From positions 1 through 5,618 of the forward strand of contig DATFFO010000248.1 of assembly GCA_035250025.1 (NCBI GenBank): a stretch of 5,618 bases of DNA, in the 5' to 3' direction. The position numbers and the translations under genes are program-made. The number at the start of each line of letters is the position of its first letter. The first letter of the stretch is position 1. Shown piece after piece: positions 1-5,618 of the stretch. The notes under the pieces were generated by a model, which was given only the letters and a program-made list of their open reading frames with translations, did no database searches and was not told the origin of the DNA. The stretch is from DATFFO01 sp035250025 (GTDB taxonomy: Bacteria > Actinomycetota > Acidimicrobiia > Spongiisociales > ZC4RG35).

Positions 1-584
1 GATGCGGCCCCGTCCGGCTGGTCTATCACGTAGAAGAGACCGTCGCGCGCCTGCCAACCTCCCCCGAACGGCACCGCGCTCGACTCGGGGGCGGGTACTC
101 CCGAGTACCGCACCTCGGTCTCGAATTCGGTTCCGGTTGCCAAAGGAGCGGGGAGGTCTATCTCTAGCTCCCGGCCCCGATGGCTGAACTCCGCATCTTC
201 CCCATCGATGAGCACAGCCTCGACATCCAGGCCGACGAAGTCGAGGTTGAAACCAGAGAGGTCCTGGGTGGCCGTCGCCGTGATACGCGCCGTCCCTTCG
301 ACGGCGCCTGTCACCGCCTCCAGGACGAGCTCGAGGTCGTAGTCGGCGACGTCGTACCCGCCGTTTCCCAAGGACGGGTACAGCTCGTCGCCGATGCCCC
401 GGGCGCCGTCGGAACCGACCAGGACGGTGGTCGTGGTCGTGGGCGGATCCGTCGTGGTGGTCGTGGGCGCCACTGTCGTGGTGGGGGCGGGCGTCGTCGT
501 CGTCGGCGATGCCGGCGAGGGGCCGCTGGTTCCGGGGACGCAGGCTGCCAACAAGAGGAAGCCCGCCGCCGCCAGGCGTCTCAC
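1..584 (-). CDS. M1-family metallopeptidase lipoprotein, N-terminal part (runs off the left edge)
   Basis: This is a partial gene with 194 complete codons visible and no stop. The start is GTG at 584. Residues 1-15 form a lipoprotein signal: two arginines, a hydrophobic stretch and the lipobox LAAC with Cys15, so the mature protein should be lipid-anchored outside the cytoplasmic membrane. Residues 28-53 are a linker made almost only of Thr and Pro, typical of surface lipoproteins. From about residue 66 the sequence ELYPSLGNGGYDVADYDLEL, followed by ATATQDLSGFNLDFVGLDVE and later YVIDQPDGAA, matches the N-terminal beta-sandwich domain of M1 aminopeptidases. The GxMEN and HExxH zinc-site motifs of the family would lie beyond the window, so catalysis cannot be confirmed. 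The start overlaps the stop of the CCA-adding enzyme as GTGA, which suggests translational coupling. The family assignment is strong; the substrate is unknown. Confidence 0.87.
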   Translation of the reverse strand, partial: MRRLAAAGFLLLAACVPGTSGPSPASPTTTTPAPTTTVAPTTTTTDPPTTTTTVLVGSDGARGIGDELYPSLGNGGYDVADYDLELVLEAVTGAVEGTARITATATQDLSGFNLDFVGLDVEAVLIDGEDAEFSHRGRELEIDLPAPLATGTEFETEVRYSGVPAPESSAVPFGGGWQARDGLFYVIDQPDGAA

Positions 585-1984
585 GGCTGGCCCGGATCGG
601 GGATGCCCTTGCCGAGAGCAAACCGACGGACCATGGCGTACGCCTCCTCCTCCGAGTAGGGACCGGACTCGACGCGATGCTCGAGCAACATGTCCATCAC
701 CTCGCCCACCAGCGGGCCGGGAGGAATGCCGAGATATGCCATGACCTGACGCCCGTCGATGGGGGCTCGAAGCTTCGACAGCTCTTCCTGTTCGGCGAGA
801 ACCGAGATGCGCTCTTCGAGAGCGTCGATCCGGTCCTGAATCGTGCGGGCGCGGCGCTCGTTGGCCGTGGTCACGTCGCAACGGACAAGCTCGTTGAGGC
901 GGTCCAGGAGCTCTCCGGCGTCGCGCACGTAACGGCGGACTGCGGAGTCGGTCCATCCCAGCTCCAGGGTATGCGGCCGAAGATGGAGGAACACCAGCCT
1001 CCCGACGTCCTCGACGACCTGTTTGGGGTATTTGAGGGCCCGCAACCGGGCGCGGGCCATGCGCGCCCCGACAACCTCGTGATGGTGGAAGGAGACACCT
1101 CCGGGCCCGAAGTCGCGGGTGGCCGGTTTGCCGACGTCATGGAGGAGGGCGGCGAGGCGCAGGACCAGGTCCGGGCTCGCCCTCTGCGTGACCGCGATGG
1201 TGTGGGCGAGGACGTCCTTGTGGCGATGGACGGGGTCCTGCTCCATCCGGAGAGCGGGCAGCTCCGGCAGGAAATGATCGGCGAGGCCGGAGTCGACGAG
1301 GCCCTCGAGCGCCGGTCCCGGGTCGGGGGCAGTGATCAGTCGGGAGAACTCGTCGCGGACGCGTTCCGCCGAGACGATGCCAAGCCGCTCGGACATCGAC
1401 TTGGCCGCCGCCAGCACGTCGGCGTCGGGATGGAAGCCGAGCGTCGCCTGGAAACGGAACAATCGCAGCATCCGCAGCGGATCATCGGAGAACGAGACCT
1501 CCGGGGCGAGCGGGGTGCGGAGGCGGCGAACCGCCAGGTCGGCCGCACCGCCGAACGGGTCCAGCGGTTCGACGTCGGGAAAGGAAATGGCCATGGCGTT
1601 GACGGTGAAGTCCCGCCGCGAGAGGTCGACCTCGATGTCGTCGGAGAACGCCACATGGGGCTTACGGGAGTCGTCGCGATAGACCTCGTTGCGGTAGGTC
1701 GTGACCTCGACCACCCGGCCTTCCTTGATGGCACCGATCGTGCCGAAGGTCTTACCGACCGTGTAGACGTTGCGGGTCCACCCGCGCAGAAGGGCCTCGA
1801 TGTCGTCGGGACGGGCGTTGGTGGCGAAGTCGAAGTCCATCTCGCCGGACTCGCCGCCCAGGAAGGCATCGCGCACGGATCCTCCCACCAGGTAAAGCTC
1901 GAAACCGCCGGCGGCGAACCGCTCCCCCAACTGCACGGGAGGGAGGCCGGGGTCGACCAGCCAACGCATTCGCTCGGGGATCAC
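581..1984 (-). CDS. cca: CCA-adding tRNA nucleotidyltransferase with HD domain
   Basis: The enzyme adds or repairs the 3'-terminal CCA of tRNAs in the cytoplasm from CTP and ATP. Numbering from the upstream GTG at 2047, the nucleotidyltransferase head has LVGGSVRD (53-60), the metal-binding pair in EMDFDFATNARPD (Asp71, Asp73), RRDFTVNAMA (144-153) and SDDPLRMLRLFRF (187-199), which resembles the EDxxR nucleotide-selecting motif with Asp for Glu. An HD phosphohydrolase-like domain follows: HRHKDVLAHT (274-283), LLHDVGKP (301-308) and HHHEVVGA (321-328). The C-terminal section LGIPPGPLVGEVMDMLLE (439-456) is typical of the family. Length is normal. The start is uncertain: GTG 1984 (protein begins with IPERMRWL) fits the usual N-terminus best, ATG 1969 is possible, and GTG 2047 lies inside a repeat arm. 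No start has a clear Shine-Dalgarno. The stop overlaps the lipoprotein gene. Confidence 0.93.
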   Translation of the reverse strand: MIPERMRWLVDPGLPPVQLGERFAAGGFELYLVGGSVRDAFLGGESGEMDFDFATNARPDDIEALLRGWTRNVYTVGKTFGTIGAIKEGRVVEVTTYRNEVYRDDSRKPHVAFSDDIEVDLSRRDFTVNAMAISFPDVEPLDPFGGAADLAVRRLRTPLAPEVSFSDDPLRMLRLFRFQATLGFHPDADVLAAAKSMSERLGIVSAERVRDEFSRLITAPDPGPALEGLVDSGLADHFLPELPALRMEQDPVHRHKDVLAHTIAVTQRASPDLVLRLAALLHDVGKPATRDFGPGGVSFHHHEVVGARMARARLRALKYPKQVVEDVGRLVFLHLRPHTLELGWTDSAVRRYVRDAGELLDRLNELVRCDVTTANERRARTIQDRIDALEERISVLAEQEELSKLRAPIDGRQVMAYLGIPPGPLVGEVMDMLLEHRVESGPYSEEEAYAMVRRFALGKGIPDPGQP

Positions 1985-2034
1985 CCAGCGAGGATAGGAG
2001 TAGCCACGAGGACGACGGAGTTGGCCCGAGCGCA

Positions 2035-2105
2035 CTTTGTCCCCCACGAGCAGAGCGAGAGGGGGAAGGGGCCCCCGCAGGCGGAGCCGGCGGGGTAGGG
2101 GGATC
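2035..2105. repeat. Left arm of imperfect inverted repeat
   Basis: The arm is 71 bp and pairs with 2165-2235. Perfect blocks are CTTTGTCCCCCA at 2035-2046 (against TGGGGGACAAAG at 2224-2235), GGGGGAAGG at 2061-2069 (against 2208-2216) and GGTAGGGGGATC at 2094-2105 (against 2165-2176). The sequence between the blocks is similar but carries small offsets that cancel out, so both arms are the same length. The outer end covers the most upstream possible start codon of cca (GTG, 2045-2047). Confidence 0.85.
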
Positions 2106-2164
2106 TCGTTCCCACCGGATTAGCTGTAGGAGAGGTCCGCGACGGGTTCGCCCTCGGCTTCGCC

Positions 2165-2235
2165 GATCCCCCTACCTCCCACCTCCGCTGCGCTCCGGTG
2201 GCAGGGACCTTCCCCCATTTTCATGGGGGACAAAG
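2165..2235. repeat. Right arm of imperfect inverted repeat
   Basis: This is the 71-bp partner of 2035-2105 across a 59-bp centre (2106-2164). The inner block GATCCCCCTACC (2165-2176) and outer block TGGGGGACAAAG (2224-2235) are exact complements of the other arm. The centre holds a small hairpin at 2154-2166 (TCGGC, loop TTC, GCCGA). No transposase, no clear target-site duplication and no CRISPR-like spacing is seen. The layout resembles a palindromic intergenic repeat or a small non-autonomous element. Confidence 0.85.
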
Positions 2236-2289
2236 GGCATTGCGATGCGGTGGCAAGGACCTGTCCTCCGATATGTGGGGGACAAATGT
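2196..2289. repeat. Two direct copies of the repeat's outer part
   Basis: The segment at 2196-2237 recurs at 2248-2289, an offset of 52 bp with no net gap. Both copies share CGGTGGCA, GGACCT and TGGGGGACAAA-type blocks, with roughly a quarter of positions different, mostly in the middle. The second copy has lost most of the internal hairpin and ends 2 bp from the stop codon of pilT. Its GTGGGGGACAAA (2275-2286) is also an exact complement of 2036-2047. Confidence 0.8.
2211..2230 (-). other. Strong hairpin with GAAA loop downstream of pilT
   Basis: In the minus-strand transcript TCCCCCAT and ATGGGGGA form an 8-bp stem around the loop GAAA, a stable GNRA tetraloop. It lies about 60 bp after the pilT stop. 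No T-tract follows, so it is not a standard intrinsic terminator. It could still protect the 3' end of the pilT mRNA or slow the polymerase. Confidence 0.5.
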
Positions 2290-2291
2290 GG

Positions 2292-3377
2292 CTACGGGAC
2301 CAGGCCGGCTTCCATTGCCTTGGCCCGCAGTTGGTGGCTGTTGCGGACGTGGGGAAGAGCGGTTGTCACGTCGACGTGTCGGGACAAGACCAGCCTGAGG
2401 ATCGACTGGTCGAACGTCTGCATGCCGAAGAACTCGGACTCCTTGATGACGTCCTGGAGGAGACCCACACCCGACTCCGTCAGGATCCATTCCTGGACCC
2501 GCTCGTTGCTGGTCATCACCTCACAGGCCAGGATCTGACCTGCTCCGGAGGCGGTATCGAGCAGCCGCTGGCTGATGATCCCCTTGAGCAGGGCCGCCAA
2601 CTGTGAGCGGACCATCGACTGCTGGGGATCGGGGAAATAGCCGATGAGGCGGTTGACCGTTTCGGCCGGGTCCGTCGTCCGCATCGAAGAGATCACCAGA
2701 TGGCCGGTCTCGGCGGCCGCAATGGCGGCCCGAGCCGTCTCGAGGGTGTCGATCTCGGAGACAACGATGATGTCGGCGTCCTGGCGGAGGGCGGCGCGGA
2801 CGGCGCCGGCATAGTCGACGGTGTCGACGCCGATCTCCCGCTGGGCGACGACAGCCTTCTTGTCCGGGTGGAGCACCTCGATCGGGTCTTCGATCGTCAC
2901 GATCGAAACGCCCCGGTTCTCGTTGATCCAGTCGATCATCGACGCCATCGTGGTCGTCTTGCCCGATCCGCTCGGTCCGGTCACCAGCACCAGGCCCGTG
3001 CTCTCGGCCTCGATCAGCTTCGACACGACACCGGGCAGGCCCAGTTCGCTGAACCCGGGAGCACCGGGGACGACACGCCGCAGGACCATCGAGACGGAGC
3101 CGCGCTGGCGGAAGGCCGCCACCCGGAACCTGCCCACGTCCGGGCGGCCGTAGGCGAAGTCGGCCTCTCCGGCTGACTTGAAGTCGCGGGCGGCGCGCTG
3201 GGTGAACAGCTCGCTGGCGTAGGCCTCGGTGTCCGCCGGCTTCAACTGCGGATAGCCCTCGAGCCTGCGCAGCTCGCCGTCCACGCGAACGACGGGGGCC
3301 GATCCGACCTTGATGTGAAGGTCGGAGGCGCCCGATTCGACCACGCGCCGCAGTAGTTCATCGATCTGTACGGTCAT
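2292..3377 (-). CDS. pilT: PilT-like type IV pilus retraction ATPase, divergent
   Basis: PilT-family proteins are hexameric cytoplasmic ATPases that drive retraction of type IV pili. The ATG at 3377 gives 361 residues beginning MTVQIDELLRRVVESGASDLHI, the usual PilT N-terminus; an in-frame GTG at 3389 is less likely. Numbering from the ATG, the Walker A loop is GPSGSGKTT (134-142), the Asp box TIEDPIEV (161-168), the Walker B region ADIIVVSEIDTLET (201-214), the His box ETGHLVISSMRTTDP (223-237) and the C-terminal GMQTFDQS (318-325). Length and order fit PilT. Oddities are SEIDTLET in place of the usual GEMRDLET and SMRT in place of TLHT, so the second His-box histidine is Arg. The C-terminal AIRNLIRE motif is also not recognisable. 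No pilin or other pil gene is in the window. A 93-bp gap separates it from the upstream gene; I see no clear promoter there. Confidence 0.88.
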   Translation of the reverse strand: MTVQIDELLRRVVESGASDLHIKVGSAPVVRVDGELRRLEGYPQLKPADTEAYASELFTQRAARDFKSAGEADFAYGRPDVGRFRVAAFRQRGSVSMVLRRVVPGAPGFSELGLPGVVSKLIEAESTGLVLVTGPSGSGKTTTMASMIDWINENRGVSIVTIEDPIEVLHPDKKAVVAQREIGVDTVDYAGAVRAALRQDADIIVVSEIDTLETARAAIAAAETGHLVISSMRTTDPAETVNRLIGYFPDPQQSMVRSQLAALLKGIISQRLLDTASGAGQILACEVMTSNERVQEWILTESGVGLLQDVIKESEFFGMQTFDQSILRLVLSRHVDVTTALPHVRNSHQLRAKAMEAGLVP

Positions 3378-3470
3378 TCCAGAACCCACTTGGGAAGTGA
3401 AGGAGTTACGCCTGCCGTATCGGCCCCCGCTCCCCTGTCCTGAAGTCGAACCTGCCCCCCAGGCACCCGG

Positions 3471-4226
3471 TCAGAAGCGCAGGAGCAGAGTCGCTCCGTC
3501 GGTCGTGCTGCGCGGGGTGGAGGTTCGCTGGACTGCGCCCTGAGCATCGACCCGGACATCGGTGTTGGTGCATCCCCCTCTCTCGTAGGCCTGGAACGAC
3601 ACCCGGTATCCGCTAGGAACCCGTCGGTGCCCGTCGAGAGCCATGACCGACGGCCGCGACCATCTGACCGCCACAGGAGGATCGTCACAGGCGGCGAAGA
3701 CCTCCGACCACACCATCAGCCGCTCAAGGTGGTCGCCGCCTCCGCCCAACTCCCTGACGTGGGTCGCCGCTCCGGTTTCGAGGTCGGCCACCTCCCCCGC
3801 CCACCAGCCGGGACGCGATCCTCGGTGGATCCGAAGTCGGTACCTGCGATGGGGCACCCACGGCCAGGTGCGGGTGTTGGGGTCCTGGACTGTCGAGGCG
3901 ATCGGGGACGGCGTGCCTTCGAGGATCCGGCCGCGCGGCTCATACCCGCCCCAGTTGACCGCCGTCGATCCGGCGTGGCGAGGGTTCCACTGCAGACCGA
4001 GATGGGCGCCGCCGCCATTCGGGCCGAATGAGGCCTGCATCGCCCAGAAGTACAGCGCCGGGACCGCCGGCGGCTCGATCACCTCCACTTCGACGGAAGC
4101 CTCGATGGCCGCCGGAGCTTCCAGCCAATGCAGGTGGAGCGAGGACGCTCCATTGGAGGAGGTGGGTCGGCCGGACGTGCGACTGCCTGTGGCGGCGTCG
4201 ACAACCCTCCGCCACATCTCGGTCAA
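3471..4226 (-). CDS. Conserved-looking protein of unknown function, Trp/Gly-rich
   Basis: I do not recognise this 251-residue protein with confidence. It starts at TTG 4226, whose bases overlap the stop of the deacetylase gene (TTGA), or at ATG 4217 three codons later. It has no signal peptide or membrane segment. The body is rich in Trp, Gly and aromatic residues and looks like a beta-sandwich: YFWAMQASFGPNGGGAHLGL (59-78), AVNWGGYEPRGRI (89-101), WPWVPHRRYRLRIHR (121-135), GWWAGEVADLETG (140-152) and LMVWSEVFAACDDPP (170-184), then ERGGCTNTDVR (215-225). The two cysteines (180, 219) could pair if the protein is exported. A carbohydrate-binding or concanavalin-like fold, perhaps near the DUF3472 group, is a guess. 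Codon use is normal for the window and the gene is tightly coupled to the deacetylase, which argues that it is real. Confidence 0.8.
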   Translation of the reverse strand: MTEMWRRVVDAATGSRTSGRPTSSNGASSLHLHWLEAPAAIEASVEVEVIEPPAVPALYFWAMQASFGPNGGGAHLGLQWNPRHAGSTAVNWGGYEPRGRILEGTPSPIASTVQDPNTRTWPWVPHRRYRLRIHRGSRPGWWAGEVADLETGAATHVRELGGGGDHLERLMVWSEVFAACDDPPVAVRWSRPSVMALDGHRRVPSGYRVSFQAYERGGCTNTDVRVDAQGAVQRTSTPRSTTDGATLLLRF

Positions 4227-5242
4227 CCGACGCCTACGACCCGGCCCTCGAGCGCCTTGCGCACCTCCTCCAGGTAGCGATGGCTCTCGGGAGGGCTGGT
4301 GAAGGGCGACGGCTCGGCGTCGACCGGCTCGCCGACGAGGCCGCGCACCACCGCCGCAACGGAGTCGCGCAGGGCAGGCAGGTGATAGCCGCCCTCGAGA
4401 AAGGCGAGCGTCCGGCTGGGAGGCACCACTGCGGTGACCAGTTGGGCGAAGGTTCCGTAGTCGGCTTCGACCAGTCGCAGCTCGGCAAGAGGGTCGTGGG
4501 CGTGGGCGTCGAAGCCGGAGGACACCAGGAGCCAGTCGGGAGCGAAGGCACGCAGAGCGGGGATGACGATCTCACGGACGGCGGTGAGGTAGACGTCCCC
4601 TGCAGTGAAGGCCGGGACCGGGATGTTCAGGTTCGTTCCCAGTCCGTCACCTCTTCCCACTTCCGTCACCGATCCCTCATGGGGATAGAACGGAAACTGG
4701 TGGATCGAGACGTAGAGGACGGCGGGGTCGCCGAGGAACATCCCCTGGGTGCCGTTCCCGTGATGGACGTCCCAGTCGACGATCGCCACCCGGTTGCCGT
4801 CGTCACGGAGGCGGGCGGCGGTGACGGCGATGTTGTTGAACAGGCAGAAGCCCATGGCCTGGTTGGTCGTGGCGTGGTGCCCGGGGGGGCGCACCGAGAT
4901 GAAGGCGGGACCGTCGAACCCATCCAGCATGTGGGCCACCGCAGTCGGTCCCGCCCCAGCCGCCGCCAGGGCGGCGTCCCAGGAACCTGCCGAGACCGGC
5001 GTGTCGGGGTCGAGGTCACCTCCGCCCGCGGCGCAAAAGCGCCTTATCGCCTCTATGTACCGGCTTTCGTGCACGATGGTCAGGTCGAAAGGCTCGATCG
5101 GATCCGCCTCGAGCGGCTCGACTTCGACATTCGACGCCGCCACCCCCGCCGCCGCCGCTCGCAGCCGGGCCGGTCGCTCCGGATGGAGAGATCCTGTGTC
5201 GTGCCCGTATCCACTGGGATGGGTGACATGAAGCAGCCGCAC
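4223..5242 (-). CDS. Class II histone deacetylase-like zinc amidohydrolase (AcuC/APAH family)
   Basis: The 339-residue protein is a complete zinc-dependent deacetylase of the arginase/deacetylase fold. In bacteria these enzymes remove acetyl groups from proteins, polyamines or small amides. Motifs are HPERPARL (20-27), RPPGHHA (118-124, with the His122/His123 dyad), FCLFNN (132-137), DWDVHHGNGTQ (156-166), HQFPFYP (181-187), SSGFDAHAHDPL (241-252) and LEGGYH (282-287). Expected zinc ligands are Asp158, His160 and Asp245, and the catalytic Tyr is Tyr286, so the active site looks intact. Start is GTG at 5242, with GGGAGAG seven bases upstream and the usual N-terminus RLLHVTHPS. No signal peptide is seen. 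It overlaps the next gene by 4 bp and is divergent from the small GNAT-like gene. The substrate cannot be told from sequence; acetoin-related AcuC and acetylpolyamine hydrolase are both possible. Confidence 0.93.
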   Translation of the reverse strand: MRLLHVTHPSGYGHDTGSLHPERPARLRAAAAGVAASNVEVEPLEADPIEPFDLTIVHESRYIEAIRRFCAAGGGDLDPDTPVSAGSWDAALAAAGAGPTAVAHMLDGFDGPAFISVRPPGHHATTNQAMGFCLFNNIAVTAARLRDDGNRVAIVDWDVHHGNGTQGMFLGDPAVLYVSIHQFPFYPHEGSVTEVGRGDGLGTNLNIPVPAFTAGDVYLTAVREIVIPALRAFAPDWLLVSSGFDAHAHDPLAELRLVEADYGTFAQLVTAVVPPSRTLAFLEGGYHLPALRDSVAAVVRGLVGEPVDAEPSPFTSPPESHRYLEEVRKALEGRVVGVG

Positions 5243-5249
5243 GTCCGTA

Positions 5250-5256
5250 CTCTCCC
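5250..5256 (-). promoter_or_regulatory. Shine-Dalgarno-like site of the deacetylase gene
   Basis: GGGAGAG on the minus strand stands seven bases before the GTG at 5242 and supports that start. It falls inside the 18-bp gap between the divergent deacetylase and GNAT-like starts, so it leaves almost no room for promoters between them. Confidence 0.6.
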
Positions 5257-5260
5257 ACAG

Positions 5261-5572
5261 GTGAGCAGCGAAGTCAGGAGCCGGGGCGAGTGGCCGGGGA
5301 CGGTCGAGTTGAGGCGGGGTTGGTCGGTGGCACGGTGCCGCCCATGGAACGATCAGACGAAGAACGTCGCCGCCCTTCGTTTCGATCGCGGCAGCGACCG
5401 TTTCCTAGCCTCCTGCTGCGACTGGCTCTTCACCCAGGGCGTGGATCGGGTCCTGACTCCGGCCCTGGCCGATGGGCAGCTGCGGGTATGGCGCCGAGCA
5501 GGATTCGTCGACCACCTCGATCTCACCATCTTCGAGCGCTCCTTGGCCCGACCTGCACGCGCCGGTCGGTGA
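5261..5572 (+). CDS. Small GNAT acetyltransferase-like protein, C-terminal half only
   Basis: This is the only likely plus-strand gene. From GTG 5261 it gives 103 residues; ATG 5228 or ATG 5219 in the same frame would overlap the deacetylase start. No start has a good Shine-Dalgarno apart from a weak GGGATGGG before 5228. Residues 43-95 (RGSDRFLASCCDWLFTQG, VLTPAL, VWRRAGFVDHLDL, FERSL) resemble the last helices and strands of GNAT proteins, where WxxAGF is common near the end. The acetyl-CoA motif (Q/RxxGxG/A) is at best degenerate as RGSDRF, and the N-terminal half is missing, so activity is doubtful. Codons are rich in G/C at the third position, which supports real coding. The 3' end overlaps the convergent oxidoreductase gene by 50 bp. 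Family assignment is tentative. Confidence 0.6.
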   Translation: MSSEVRSRGEWPGTVELRRGWSVARCRPWNDQTKNVAALRFDRGSDRFLASCCDWLFTQGVDRVLTPALADGQLRVWRRAGFVDHLDLTIFERSLARPARAGR

Positions 5573-5618
5573 TCGTGTAGGTCCCGTCCTTCTCCAGGAA
5601 CGAGGTCGCGGGCAGCAC
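5523..5618 (-). CDS. Molybdopterin oxidoreductase (NuoG/formate dehydrogenase type), C-terminal end
   Basis: The gene enters from the right edge; 31 codons and a TGA are visible. The first residues VLPATSFLEKDG and then GTYTITDRRVQ match a conserved stretch of the molybdopterin-binding subunits NuoG (complex I) and formate dehydrogenase alpha. ERRVQ-like endings are commoner in the latter and GRVQ in NuoG, so I leave the choice open. After RVQ the frame continues only as VGPRSARRW and stops, whereas relatives normally go on much further. The protein therefore looks C-terminally shortened, by a frameshift, deletion or rearrangement, or belongs to a short variant. The tail runs antisense to the end of the GNAT-like gene. 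Confidence 0.75.
   Translation of the reverse strand: MLPATSFLEKDGTYTITDRRVQVGPRSARRW

Larger units (their letters stand above)
1985..2291. other. Intergenic region between pilT and cca, filled by repeats
   Basis: These 307 bases hold no convincing gene. From about 2035 to 2289 they consist of a large imperfect inverted repeat and a second, diverged copy of its outer part, described separately. The open frames that cross it are short, lie in several phases and resemble no protein I know. Any promoter for cca must lie in or beside this repeat. I could not pick out a convincing -35/-10 pair. Confidence 0.75.

Noticed and set aside
426..503. GTGGTCGTGG-like short repeats as a possible microsatellite or recombination site
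   Set aside because: They are simply alternating ACC/ACG threonine and CCC/CCG proline codons of the lipoprotein linker.
180..744. Plus-strand frames rich in Val, Arg and Gly
   Set aside because: The poly-Val and Arg/Gly runs are the complement of the Thr-rich linker codons of the minus-strand lipoprotein (426-503).
509..2098. A 529-codon open frame on the plus strand opposite cca
   Set aside because: It is antisense to a gene with clear family motifs, has low-complexity content and no recognisable domain. High-GC coding DNA often leaves stop-free frames on the other strand.
2035..2289. Possible CRISPR array or attachment site
   Set aside because: There are only two partial direct copies and one inverted pair, with no regular spacers, no cas genes and no integrase or tRNA gene in the window.
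3378..3470. Possible promoter or terminator in the 93-bp gap upstream of pilT
   Set aside because: CACTTCCCAAGTG (3387-3399, minus strand) can form only a 5-bp stem, and no -35/-10 pair with proper spacing or T-tract is visible. The evidence is too weak to annotate.
4028..5260. A long plus-strand open frame antisense to the deacetylase and the unknown gene
   Set aside because: It is a stop-free shadow of genes on the other strand. Only its last part, from about 5261 (or 5219/5228), has protein-like similarity, and that part is annotated.
5290..5580. Alternative plus-strand frame of 96 codons overlapping the GNAT-like gene
   Set aside because: It is in another phase, is rich in Arg and Pro, and lacks the AGF/FER-type pattern found in the chosen frame.

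Overview
The window is high-GC, gene-dense bacterial DNA. A threonine-rich linker behind a lipobox, GTG/TTG starts and an actinobacterial-style CCA-adding enzyme suggest Actinomycetota, perhaps the class Acidimicrobiia. That placement is inference from sequence style; there is no rRNA or other phylogenetic marker here.

Almost everything lies on the minus strand and is read right to left. At the right edge (5523-5618) is the C-terminal piece of a molybdopterin oxidoreductase of the NuoG/formate dehydrogenase type. It stops soon after a conserved motif and overlaps, tail to tail, a small plus-strand gene (5261-5572) whose protein looks like the C-terminal half of a GNAT acetyltransferase. Only 18 bp separate the likely start of that gene from a divergent class II histone-deacetylase-like amidohydrolase (4223-5242). 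The deacetylase overlaps by 4 bp a tryptophan-rich protein of unknown function (3471-4226). After 93 bp comes a PilT-type ATPase (2292-3377) with unusual Walker B and His-box residues.

The gap between pilT and the next gene (about 1985-2291) is filled by a repeat. It is an imperfect inverted repeat with two 71-bp arms around a 59-bp centre, followed by a second, diverged copy of the outer 42 bp. The CCA-adding tRNA nucleotidyltransferase (581-1984) follows. Its stop overlaps the GTG start of a lipoprotein M1-family metallopeptidase (1-584), which runs off the left edge.

Functionally this is a mixed neighbourhood: tRNA 3'-end maturation, cell-surface peptidase, type IV pilus motor, deacetylase and respiratory or formate oxidoreductase remnant. 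I see no coherent new defence, mobile or biosynthetic system, CRISPR array or RNA gene. The most unusual items are the intergenic repeat, the altered motor motifs in PilT, the abrupt convergent junction near 5553, and the unknown protein coupled to the deacetylase.
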